Shown: piece after piece, positions 1 through 8,693 of the stretch
Numbering within the stretch: position 1 is the stretch's first letter
Layout of the letters: each line of letters starts with the position of its first letter
From: Chlamydomonas reinhardtii
Lineage: Eukaryota > Chlorophyta > Chlorophyceae > Chlamydomonadales > Chlamydomonadaceae
NCBI RefSeq assembly: GCF_000002595.2
Contig: NC_057012.1
Span: 7,434,676-7,498,675, forward strand
Reading direction: 5' to 3'
DNA: 64,000 nucleotides
Position numbers and translations under genes: made by a program
Notes under the pieces: model-generated
Database searches by the model: none
What the model saw: only the letters and a program-made list of their open reading frames with translations
What the model was told of the DNA's origin: nothing

Positions 1-470
1 CTCAAACCTGGCATGCGGAGGGCTCACGGCGTGCAAGTGTGCAACCACTGCGGCACGACGTGGGTGAGTGGTGCAGGGTTGGTGCAGGTTTGGGGCAGGG
101 TTGGGGCAGGGTTGGTGCAGGTTTGGGGCAGGGTTGGGGCAGGTGCAGGTTTGGGAGACCCTACCCTTCCCCATACTGCCCCGCTTGCCCACAGAAACGC
201 GATGTGAACAGCGCCTGCAACATGCTCCTGCTGCTCGTCCTGCAACTGCTGCATGGTGACGACGGCTGGCCGAAGGTGTTTGGAGGCCGGCCGCACGCCG
301 ATGCCGACGCCGATGGCGGTGACCAGCAGCAGCAGCAGCAGCAGCAGCAACAGCAACAGAGGGCTATGACGCGGACGGCACATCCATTGCGGCGACGGCT
401 ATGGGTGAGTGCAGCCAACACGGATGCTGGGCCACTGCATGGACGCACACTGTCACGCTTGCAGCCATAA
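1..470 (+). CDS. Fanzor/TnpB-like nuclease, C-terminal end (5' part outside window)
   Basis: Two exons are visible. The first (1-63) ends with VQVCNHCGTTW and a GTGAGT donor; the second starts at 195 after CCCACAG, in phase 0, and reads KRDVNSACNMLLL. Joined, this is the last zinc-ribbon knuckle (CxxCG) followed by the RuvC-III motif RDxNxAxN with the final catalytic Asp, the standard end of TnpB and its eukaryotic Fanzor relatives, RNA-guided nucleases carried by transposons. The first knuckle, RuvC-I/II and the start lie left of the window. After the motif the frame runs into an Asp/Ala stretch, a poly-Gln tract (324-359) and then repeat-derived DNA, stopping at 470; the native C-terminus may therefore have been displaced by an insertion. 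Family assignment rests on the motif order only. Confidence 0.6.
   Translation, partial: QTWHAEGSRRASVQPLRHDVGEWCRVGAGLGQGWGRVGAGLGQGWGRCRFGRPYPSPYCPACPQKRDVNSACNMLLLLVLQLLHGDDGWPKVFGGRPHADADADGGDQQQQQQQQQQQQRAMTRTAHPLRRRLWVSAANTDAGPLHGRTLSRLQP
72..160 (+). repeat. G-rich minisatellite in the Fanzor intron
   Basis: Irregular units of the type GGTTGGGGCAGG and GGTTTGGGGCAGG fill most of the intron between the two Fanzor exons. Confidence 0.8.
324..359 (+). repeat. CAG/CAA trinucleotide tract
   Basis: Twelve consecutive CAG or CAA codons follow GGD in the Fanzor reading frame, giving poly-Gln. A similar Gln run begins the acidic tails at 2135-2270. Confidence 0.85.
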
Positions 471-1413
471 TCCATCTGAACACCCTTGTCGTGCCTGCGG
501 ACCGGCGTGTGACGTGCGTGTTATGCGCGGCCCCTGCAGGTGAGAAGCGCATGGCCCAGGAGGGCTATGACGCGGACGGCACATCCATTGCGGCGACGGC
601 TATGGGTGAGTGCAGCCAACACGGATGCTGGGCCACTGCATGGACGCACACTGTCACGCTTGCAGCCATAATCCATCTGAACACCCTTGTCGTGCCTGCG
701 GACCGGCGTGTGACGTGCGTGTAATGCGCGGCCCCTGCAGGTGAGAAGCGCATGGCCCAGGAGGGCTACGACGCGGACGGCAAGTCCATTGCGGCGACGG
801 CTATGGGTGAGTGCAGCCAACACGGATGCTGGGCCACTGCATGGACGCACACTGTCACGCTTGCAGCCATAATCCATCTGAACACCCTTGTCGTGCCTGC
901 GGACCGGCGTGTGACGTGCGTGTTATCCGCGGCCCCTGCAGGTGAGAAGCGCATGGCCCAGGAGGGCTATGACGCGGACGGCACATCCATTGCGGCGACG
1001 GCTATGGGTGAGTGCAGCCAACACGGATGCTGGGCCACTGCATGGACGCACACTGTCACGCTTGCAGCCATAATCCATCTGAACACCCTTGTCGTGCCTG
1101 CGGACCGGCGTGTGACGTGCGTGTTATCCGCGGCCCCTGCAGGTGAGAAGCGCATGGCCCAGGAGGGCTATGACGCGGACGGCACATCCATTGCGGCGAC
1201 GGCTATGGGTGAGTGCAGCCAACACGGATGCTGGGCCACTGCATGGACGCACACTGTCACGCTTGCAGCCATAATCCATCTGAACACCCTTGTCGTGCCT
1301 GCGGACCGGCGTGTGACGTGCGTGTTATGCGCGGCCCCTGCAGGTGAGAAGCGCATGGCCCAGGAGGGCTACGACGCGGACGGCAAGTCCATTGCGGCGA
1401 CGGCTATGGGTGA
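340..1413 (+). repeat. 201-bp tandem repeat (exon plus intron unit)
   Basis: The motif GGGCTAYGACGCGGACGG recurs at 361, 562, 763, 964, 1165 and 1366, exactly 201 bp apart. Units are nearly identical across both the 66-bp exon and the 135-bp intron, differing at a few positions (ACATCC or AAGTCC; TTATGC, TAATGC or TTATCC), which points to recent or homogenised duplication. Confidence 0.95.
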
Positions 1414-2017
1414 GTGTCGCTCCGGGGTGGTTGGGGCTTAAACATCACAACTCCTGGGCGCGGATGGCAAGTCCATCGCCGCCGCCAACCTGGGTGAGTG
1501 TTGCCACGCGGGGTCGCCGCGCAGGCCCCTGTGCCGAGAGAGTATGTGCGCACGAGGATGACAGGCGTCCTGCATTGTTGCGTGTGCAAATGTTACAGGG
1601 GCGGCGGTCATGGCAGTCGACGGCTACGATGAGGCCGGCAAGTCCATTGCGGCACGTAGCGCGGGTGAGCCACGCGTAGCATGTAGGCGGGAATTGCCCT
1701 GCTGGGTCGGCGGTGCTCCCTGGCTGGCCTGCATCGCCAACCCTTGCGCGCTCCCGCCCCTGTGCCGAGAGAGTGCGTGCGTCCTGCATTGTCCCACAGG
1801 CGTTGCCCGTGCGGAAAAGGCCGGTATGTTCATCTGGGCACCCGTCTGGCCCAAGCTGCACGAGTGGGTCAAGGCCCACCCCTCCAGCACGGTGGACTGG
1901 ACCGCGGCCGAAAAGCACCTGCGGCGGGAGTTCCCGGATATCCCCGTCGGTGCCTTCGAGCGCGGCGGTGCCGGCAGGACCAAGTATTCTAAGTGGAAGA
2001 GGCTGTACGACCCGTAG
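360..2017 (+). CDS. Protein of tandem 22-residue repeats encoded by repeated symmetric exons
   Basis: Full copies of a 66-nt exon lie at 540-605, 741-806, 942-1007, 1143-1208 and 1344-1409, each between CCCCTGCAG and GTGAGT. A truncated copy lies at 360-404, and a diverged 66-nt copy at 1599-1664. Each begins and ends in phase 1, so copies can be added or lost without shifting frame. Each encodes a 22-residue unit such as EKRMAQEGYDADGKSIAATAM plus a junction Gly. A degenerate copy near 1455-1494 (GADGKSIAAANL) lacks a clear acceptor. The last exon, 1800-2017, encodes a unique 72-residue tail rich in Trp and basic residues, stopping with TAG. No start or upstream exon is evident: copy 1 abuts the CAG tract. 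I do not recognise the family and assign no function. Confidence 0.55.
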
Positions 2018-2129
2018 GCTAGAGGCGCGGATAGGGCTAACACTGATTATATCCAAAAATCAAAACACAGGCAGGACGAGCATGACCGCAACTGTCGTTG
2101 AGCCTGGTACAACTTGTGGTTGACTTTTA

Positions 2130-2270
2130 AACGGCAGGCAGCAGCAGGAGGAGGAGGACGAGGACGAGGACGACTAGCAGCAGCAGCAGCAGCAGGAGGA
2201 CGAGGACGACTAGCAGCAGCAACAGCAACAGCAACAGCAGGAGGAGGACGAGGACGAGGACGACTAGTCC
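2130..2270 (+). repeat. Tandem Gln/acidic tail repeats, each ending in a stop codon
   Basis: Three successive units read poly-Gln, then Glu/Asp (EEDEDEDD-like), then TAG in the same frame. The units vary in CAG/CAA and GAG/GAC copy number. They look like copies of a protein C-terminus including its stop. Which gene supplies the tail is not settled; the poly-Gln run at 324-359 makes the Fanzor a candidate. Confidence 0.6.
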
Positions 2271-2329
2271 AGCTGCTGGTTGCAGGCGTGCGGCCCCTGG
2301 CGCTGTGGGATAGTGGGGCTGTTGGGTGA

Positions 2330-3131
2330 TGTCACAGCGCGTGTGTGGAAGTGAGACTCCAGGGGCTGCAGTTCATATCGTGATAACCCGCCTTTGTGGC
2401 GGACAGGGGGGCTTAAGTCCCGCCCTTGGGGCGTGCTAGGAAGACGGTGGAGAGGAGACCCCTACGCCGTGTGGGGAGGTTGGACTGGATGTGGAGAGAC
2501 TCGACATAGGGAGATGCGTGCGCCCAAAGCGGGCTGTACTGCTAGGTACGTCTAGGTACTGCTCTGGAGTCCCGCAGCCATATGTTTTGCCCGGTGCCTG
2601 CACATGCCCGCGGTATGTCCTGCATCCCTAGGGCCGGCCTGGCACCACCATTCATCCACAGCCTCAGCAACTTGGATGCGCACAGCGGCTTGCCGTGCTT
2701 TCTCAGGGTTGGTACCTTCCTGTGAGCTGCGCGGACAGTGTGGTGCACTGGTGCGCATCTTTGATCTTGCCCGTGATGAATGCCTTGATGGCTTCAGGCC
2801 AGGGGTGTTGATTTATGCAGTCGATGTGAGGCCCTGTTATTGCCCTTATGCCCCACGCCCAGCCCAGAAGCGGCCATTGGTTTGCTGATTTGCTGTCATG
2901 CCCAGTGCCAAAGGAACGGTTGGCATTGAGGGATCAGCCATGGTGGCTAGCTGCTGCTGCGAGCACGAGACTGAGGCAGTCGAACGCGCCGGGGTGCGCG
3001 TGTTTTAGTGTGACGAAGGCACAATCGAGGCTGGAGGCTCATGAGTTGGTTTAGATTGGCATGGCACGGCCTAGGAGAAGATATGTTGTTCCCCTCGCTA
3101 CCCTCGCATGGGGAAAGTGGGCTGCACCCAC
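2330..3131. other. No gene recognised
   Basis: About 800 bp of intermediate GC with only short open frames, no family motif and no convincing exon. Nothing can be supported here. Confidence 0.5.
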
Positions 3132-3545
3132 GCCACGTCTCCAGTCTGAGGCCGCAAGCTTGGTTGTTGTGTGTGGTTACAAGGTGGTGAGCACGACGTG
3201 CATTCCTGTCCTTGTAGAAACCTAGGCCCGGGCCGGGGGGCCCTTATAACGCCTGCAACACTTATATATGCAGCTAGTTTGGTCCCCGAATGGGGGTGCT
3301 TATGCTCCTGTGCTCCCAAATGGAATCTAGTAACGCGGCTAACCTGGCGCAAGCGTCTACCTCATCTCCTGGACATCGCCGGGGTCGGTTCGTACAGGCA
3401 CGGCCCGCCATGCGTCTAGCCACGTCCCGCTACTGCCAAGCACAAGCGCAGCCACCACAGGGCAACCAAACAGCAGGAAATCCTCTAGCCACAACACTCC
3501 TCACTGCTGCGGTCTACCACATACCGTACTGTGCGGTGCTATGCT
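3132..3545. repeat. Dispersed repeat, copy A (interrupted)
   Basis: Matches 35953-36165 in the same orientation at high identity, e.g. shared GTCTACCTCATCTCC and CACAACACTCCTCACTG blocks. Copy A is split by a 188-bp insertion. No coding capacity or terminal repeats were seen, so the class is unknown. Confidence 0.75.
3160..3347. mobile_element. 188-bp insertion with 7-bp target duplication, class unknown
   Basis: Copy B at 35953 is uninterrupted across CCGCAAGCGTCTACC. Copy A instead has CGCAAGC at 3153-3159, then 188 bp of unrelated sequence, then CGCAAGC again at 3348-3354. The uninterrupted copy thus supplies the empty site, and the 7-bp direct repeat is a target-site duplication. The insert starts TTGGTTGTTG and ends GGCTAACCTGG, with no clear inverted ends, poly-A or tRNA-like boxes. 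Confidence 0.65.
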
Positions 3546-3549
3546 CGGA

Positions 3550-3880
3550 AACGCCTGTTGGATTGCGGTAGCGGCAGAGGAACCAGCAAGGCATGCAGGC
3601 GTGGAGGCAGCAGGTCGTGGTTGAGTGCAAGGAACTATACCGATACCGAGAGACCCATGCCGCACAAGAATGATAATTGACAAAGCAGCCGCATGGAGAC
3701 GCACATGATGAGTTACAGCTGTGGGCGCGACACACGGTCGCCGCAGCCTACCGGTGCCCGAAGCACTGATGAAAGCACCATCACAGCTGCTCGCCAGTCC
3801 AAATTGCCGCCTCAGTACGGTTGGCTCATAGAAGCCTCGAGGCGGCAGGCAGCATATTACTGTACGGCATGAGCAGGAAC
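3550..3880. other. No gene recognised
   Basis: Between the dispersed repeat and the protease-like remnant only short unsupported frames occur. Confidence 0.4.
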
Positions 3881-4367
3881 ACCTGACGTTACGCGGGACC
3901 ACGGTCTAGTAAGGGGTGCCCATTGCTGGGCCCCACCCTCCCACCCCTGCAGCATGCATGGCCACGGCCTGATTGTGTGCCTGGCCGGCGCGGCTGCGGG
4001 GTGAGAGAGTCGTACACGGTCATGCGGTGTAGATTGGTGCCGACCTCGACCAGGAACCATTGCATGCAGGTGTCGTTGACAGGCACAAGCCAGGCAGGGA
4101 ACGCCCACGCGTCCAGATCTGGCAGGTTGTAGAATGCCCGCCGGCGCGCTGTACTTGGCACTGCACGCAAACATGCACGCCAGGCGCAGCTAGCACCTTC
4201 TCCACTTCTGGCGGATCAACTGGCAGTATATATCAACCGCTGCGCCGCAGCGGCCTCCATCCAGCCGCCACCGTGCTTGCCCACACACGCTGTCAAGCAG
4301 ACTTATTTCCAGTGCGTGGCAGGTACCCCGCGGCCGTGAGGACACGCTCCACACAGGCCCTGCCAAG

Positions 4368-5326
4368 CAGGGGTTCGGGGTGTCCAACTCGGCGGTTAGC
4401 TGTCGGTTGCCACCGACATTTGGTCCCGACCCCCCCTGGAAGTGGGCAGGCTGAGCCCGCAATGCGCCGGGCGAATACCTATGATACTATGGACCTATAA
4501 TAGGCAGCGCGGCATCCCCCAAAGCTGTGGCGAAGTAACGCGCATTCTCAAAGCATCGAGGTTGGCCCAAAGCCCGATCGCGCCTGAACCGCACAAAGCG
4601 CGCGATTACATTGCAACATGATGATCAACTGATTGCATTGGGGACCGCTCTGCAAGCGCAGTGTTATTTCTGCGTTTATCTATGTATCCAAGTCAATTAT
4701 GATTGCTATTAGCGTAAACCAGCGTCACGCTCGGGACCCTCACTGCCGCGCTCACTTTGCGGGCACTGAATTTGTGAATTTATGACGTTCCTCTACGATA
4801 TATGCCCTTAGCATGTGACGTGCAAAAAGCCGAGGAACAAAAGCCCGTCCAGCGCGTACAATGTCTGCTCGCAGTATCGGTCTGCTCCAACTCCGCGGCG
4901 ATGAGCACCCAGGCAGCTGCGCTTCAAAGTATGATGGTCATTATTCCTTGCATAGATATAAGCGCCAAAGTTAGATAGGTTTAAGGCCTTGTTGAGCTCT
5001 TTGTGCCAAAATTTGCAAGTCGAGTCCAAGCATTATGGCCCGTATGCGCTCGCGCCGGGCCTCAGGGTCCGCGGGCTAACGTCTTGGGGCGATATCGGGC
5101 GGTCGACGCGCGCGCTTGGGGCTTTGGGCCAACCTCGATGCTTTGAGAATGCGCGATACTTCGCCACAGCTTTGGGGGATGCCGCGCTGCCTATTATAGG
5201 TCCATAGTATCATAGGTATTCGCCCGGCGCATTGCGGGCTCAGCCTGCCCACTTCCAGGGGGGGTCGGGACCAAATGTCGGTGGCAACCGACAGCTAACC
5301 GTCGAGTTGGACACCCCGAACCCCTG
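4368..5326. mobile_element. Non-autonomous hAT-type DNA transposon with long terminal inverted repeats
   Basis: The ends are CAGGGGTTCGGGG... and its complement. Inverted repeats run 4368-4575 and 5119-5326, 208 bp each with only a few mismatches. The element is flanked by an 8-bp direct repeat CTGCCAAG at 4360-4367 and 5327-5334. A CAGGG start plus an 8-bp target duplication is the hAT superfamily signature. The 543-bp interior carries no transposase-like frame, so it must be mobilised in trans. Nearly matched arms and an intact target duplication argue for a recent insertion. Confidence 0.85.
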
Positions 5327-5669
5327 CTGCCAAGCTCCGTGCCCGCACAAGCAAGTTGCCGTGGAGACGATCAGCCGCGCAAGGGTGTCCGCGAAGGCAC
5401 GGCTCCTGAGCTCCGCGAAGTCGGTGTTGTCCGCCTCAATCGCGGGACCACGCGCCGCAGCCGCAGCAACTGCAGCCGCGGCACTGGAAGCCACGCACGG
5501 CTTCGGCGGCAATGGCAGCAGAGCGCCCGAAGGCAGGCACAAAGGCGCTCGAGGAGTCCAGTGCCTGGCCCTGCAATCGGCAAAGCAGGGTGCCGCGACA
5601 TCAGAAACAACATGACGTGCTGCACGGATCTTAACCCTTCCTTGCGCGCGCCCTACGCGTACGCTTACT

Positions 5670-5710
5670 GTAAGCATCAAAACGCTCCGCGGATGCCAAG
5701 GGACGCTTAC
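5670..5710. repeat. 41-bp imperfect palindrome, copy 1
   Basis: Starts GTAAGCATC, ends GGACGCTTAC, with CCGCGG at the centre, so the two halves are approximate reverse complements. The identical 41 bp recur at 6001-6041. Confidence 0.85.
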
Positions 5711-6000
5711 ACTCCCCCCCCTCTGGACGGGAGCCGTCCTCGGATCCCAGCGCCGGCCTATTGCGGTCGCCGAATCATAGGGCATAGGCGCGTACAAGCG
5801 CACAGCATTGTTTATAGCCAGCGTCATCGGCTTACGAGAGTTGCGCGACTTGTCTCAGCACCTCGAGATTTGCATCACGTCTGATACAATCGAGATCGAA
5901 GAGTGTGGGAAGCGCGGATCGACCTTGCGACCTGCCGGTCTATCGCATTTTAGAGCAGTGATCAGGTGCTCGAGTGCGTTATTCGGTCTCGATACCATAT

Positions 6001-6041
6001 GTAAGCATCAAAACGCTCCGCGGATGCCAAGGGACGCTTAC
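6001..6041. repeat. 41-bp imperfect palindrome, copy 2
   Basis: Identical direct repeat of 5670-5710, 331 bp downstream. On the minus strand its end overlaps a plausible GTAAGTAAG splice donor of the decayed gene. Confidence 0.85.
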
Positions 6042-6470
6042 ACTTACTTACCAAGTTTGCCGTCGGATGGTTTCCAGGCAGAAGGCCTGACCGCTCTGCA
6101 CCGCCGCAGCCGCCATGCAGATCGCCAGCCAGCTGACCCGGGCACGCGTCTGCCGTGGCCGTCGCGGCTGCAGCTGCTGCAAGCACTGCTGTAGGCGCGG
6201 ATGAAAAGGCAGCCTGGCGTGCCCGCAAGGCAGCCTCCACTGGGCCGCCCACGCCGGCACCGTCGCCGCCCATGCCCGCGCCGCCCGGCCCCGGCGTTCC
6301 CACCACCGCTGCCACCGCAGCAGCAGAAGCGGCCTGAGCAGCCGGTGTTGCACCAACAGATGGCTGCTGCCGCCGCTGCTGATACTGCCGTGCCGCCACA
6401 ATGTGCTTGCACGCGTGTCCGAGCAGCGCGTTCAGCCAGCAGTTTCTCAGCACGGGGGTACATGTTCTGG

Positions 6471-7042
6471 CGCTAGTTTAGGGGATTGCGCAGGCATGTC
6501 GCCGAGCCCCAGCCCCGGCCCCCGACCCCGACCCCGCCAAGGCGCCCCCACCACCCGACCACGCACCGTTCGGCTTGTGCAGCTCCAGCGCGTGCGCACC
6601 CATACATCATCTCCACCACGTACGCACTTGTCACATGCTAGGTGGGAGGGATCGCGCACTGTGTAAGTTATCAGCGTCACGCCGGGGGTCGTCAGGGTGC
6701 AAGCAAGAGCTCGTCCTTTCTTCACGAGCCTTGCACTTATCCATGGCCACGGGCCTCCCTACACTAGGGTGAGGATACGGCAGGGTTACACCGGGGTGAG
6801 CATAGCAGGCGTGGGCTGAGGGGGGCGGTCGGGGGACAATGCCGGCGACACGACAGCAGCAACAGCAACAGCCGGCAGCGGGAAGCAGCAGTGTTTGGAG
6901 TGTCAGGAAATGAGGTCTGAGTATCGCAGCCCAGCGCATTCTGCTGTTCGTGACGAAGTGTCGTGCAGTTCCCTCCCACTCCACCATTTAACTGCCCACC
7001 GCCCCCACCCGCCTCTCGCCCTGCCCGCGCCCGCACCCGCAG
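6471..7042. other. No gene recognised
   Basis: Should contain upstream exons of the NSE3-like gene if that gene is intact, but none could be identified. Only Pro-rich shadow frames are seen. Confidence 0.4.
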
Positions 7043-8067
7043 CCCAGCTGAAGCGCCTGCTGGACCAGCTGGGCTTCCAGGAGGGCCAGCTCCACCCGGT
7101 GCTAGGGTCGCTGGACGCCCAGCTGAAGCGCATGATGGTGTGTGGGGGGAGGGGGGGGCGAGGGGGCGGGGCAGGGGCCGGGTCAGTCAGGTCAGGTCAG
7201 GTCAGGTCAGGTCAGGTCAGGTCAGGTCAGGTCAGGTCAGGTCAGGTCAGGTCAGGTCAGGTCAGGGCAGGTCAGGTCAGGTCAGGTCAGGTCAGGTCAG
7301 GTCAGGTCAGGTCAGGTCAGGTCAGGTCAGGTCAGGTCAGGTCAGGTCAGGTCAGGGCAGGGCAGGGCAGGGCAGGGCAGGGCAGGGCAGGGCAGGGCAG
7401 GGCAGGGCAGGGCAGGGCAGGGCAGGGCAGGGCAGGGCAGGGCAGGGCAGGGCAGGGCAGGGCAGGGCAGGGCAGGGCAGGGCAGGGCAGGGCAGGGCAG
7501 GGCAGGGCAGGGCAGGGCAGGGCAGGGCAGGGCAGGGCAGGGCAGGGCAGGGCAGGGCAGGGCAGGGCAGGGCAGGGCAGGGCAGGGAACTGCACGTTGG
7601 CAATGCAAGCACGCCACTCCCGCCTTCCCGCTGCTGATACCCCCCCCCCCTCTCACCCCATACCCTGCCCTCTGCGCGCAGGACCAGCGCTATATTGTGG
7701 CAGACAGGAACATGACCATGCAGGGTAAGGGACTCGGAGCAGCTATATGGTCACAGAGCCTGACGGCTGCCGGTGGGGTGCTGCCGCACGGCTACACAAG
7801 GGGTGGGGTGGGACACACGGCGGAAGCCAGCCATCAAGTCCATCCAACGTCCGCGGCCCTCACTGCCCGCCTACCCGCCTTATCTCCCCACCTGCTCACA
7901 CATACCGCCCTACATACATCCCATTGCCGCTGCCACCCATCCAATCTCTGGCCCCCACAGCGGACGGGTGCCAGGAGCGGCTGCTGCTGTGGGGCGACGC
8001 CGCGCTGTCGGAGACGGGGGCCAAGGCCATTGATGAGATGAGCGACAGTGTAAGTGCGTTAGTGTAG
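7043..8067 (+). CDS. NSE3/MAGE-domain protein, C-terminal exons
   Basis: Three exons keep phase: 7043-7137, 7682-7724 and 7961-8067 (stop TAG). The product contains LKRLLDQLGF, HPVLGS, MMDQRYIVADRN and LLLWGDAALSETGAKAIDEM. Order and spacing match the second winged-helix of MAGE proteins, in which LG...HPVFG, L...QRYL and a W/L-G-x-x-A-x-x-E motif follow each other. NSE3 is the single MAGE protein of plants and algae and a subunit of the SMC5/6 genome-stability complex. The final exon can also be read as ending in a GTAAGT donor at 8050, but the frame closes 18 bases later. The first exon enters in phase 1 and its upstream partner was not found, so the gene is partial or its 5' exons are unrecognised. 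The 5-bp array fills its first visible intron. Confidence 0.6.
7181..7353 (+). repeat. GGTCA pentanucleotide array
   Basis: Roughly 33 head-to-tail GGTCA units with one GGGCA variant near 7265, inside an intron of the NSE3-like gene. Confidence 0.95.
7354..7587 (+). repeat. GGGCA pentanucleotide array
   Basis: Roughly 47 uninterrupted GGGCA units directly continuing the GGTCA array, with a sharp switch of the variant base. Confidence 0.95.
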
Positions 8068-8640
8068 GGTGGGGGCCGAAGTGGGTGTGAGGTTGCCTGC
8101 GGGAGCTGTCCTAGTACCGTATCAAACAGTGCGTGGCCAGTGAAATGTTGCTACCAAATGCGCGTGCTTGGCGCGTATCAAGGGTGGAGCGCATCCCGTC
8201 CGGGTGCTGGCGCACGTGCACGCCGGTTGCGACGACACGGAAGCTTGTCGCTGGCCCGCCGGTCGCGCGACGCACTCCCAACCAGAGGTTTCCGCAAGGC
8301 TGGGCTGTAGTGGGGTCGGGGCTTACTCCAGGCTACGCCATTTCGCACGACCAGGGCGGACCGCTTGCCATGCGGTTCAAGCATGTGTCGTCCTCGTGAC
8401 ATTGGTGCCGGTAGGGGGCGGCGTGTTCACGCCGCAGCGTAGTGCTGCTAGTTCGGTCCTGTCTATGTGCGCTTGCACATTTCGAATCGTGCACGGATGA
8501 TGCGGCAGTCTGCACGCATCGTGCTTCAACCTGCCAAAGTTTCCAGTTAACTCTGTCAAAACAAGACACTTAGACGTCCTTATTTGTTGGGCTGCATATA
8601 TAGTGAGACGGCGGGCAGTCCCCCCTGTTCTCTGCGCCTG
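8068..8640. other. Intergenic, nothing recognised
   Basis: No supported exon. The right end carries AT-rich TATA-like stretches upstream of the next gene. Confidence 0.5.
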
Positions 8641-8645
8641 CTGCC

Positions 8646-8652
8646 TATAATA
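8646..8652 (+). promoter_or_regulatory. TATA-like box of the GT90 gene
   Basis: TATAATA lies 42 bp before the ATG at 8694, in a locally AT-rich patch; a second TATATA lies near 8597. Position fits a core promoter with a short 5' leader, but no transcript start is known. Confidence 0.35.
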
Positions 8653-8693
8653 AGCTTTGCCGACTTTCTTCGCAAGCTAGACTTTACAGTGTA

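Larger units (their letters stand above)
3889..6470 (-). pseudogene. Decayed gene with Ulp1 (C48)-like protease segment, interrupted by a hAT element
   Basis: On the minus strand a stretch near 4143-3970 reads AFYNLPDLDAWAFPAWL, then PVNDTCMQWFL, then MTVYDSL. That is the pattern of Ulp1-type cysteine proteases, where PV...HW is followed by the YDSL segment. Upstream (about 4255-4195) AVDIYCQLIRQKW resembles the segment preceding it in that family, in another frame. Further upstream minus-strand blocks look codon-like: about 5550-5330 (AIEADNTDFAELRSRAF) and 6453-6060, Ala-rich after GHACKHIVAARQ, which resembles the CxH half of a SWIM zinc finger. The position of the catalytic His (HW) is Gln-Trp here. 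The 959-bp hAT element splits the block, and the pieces lie in different frames, so the gene is probably dead. Ulp1 plus SWIM would suggest a transposase-derived gene; that is inference. Confidence 0.35.

Noticed and set aside
340-1413. CRISPR-like regular spacing
   Set aside because: Whole 201-bp units are repeated, including the 'spacers', and contain exons with splice sites; it is a tandem duplication.
7142-8041. Long frames reading SGQVR and PALPC pentapeptides
   Set aside because: Generated by the 5-bp arrays, which lie in an intron with clear flanking splice sites.
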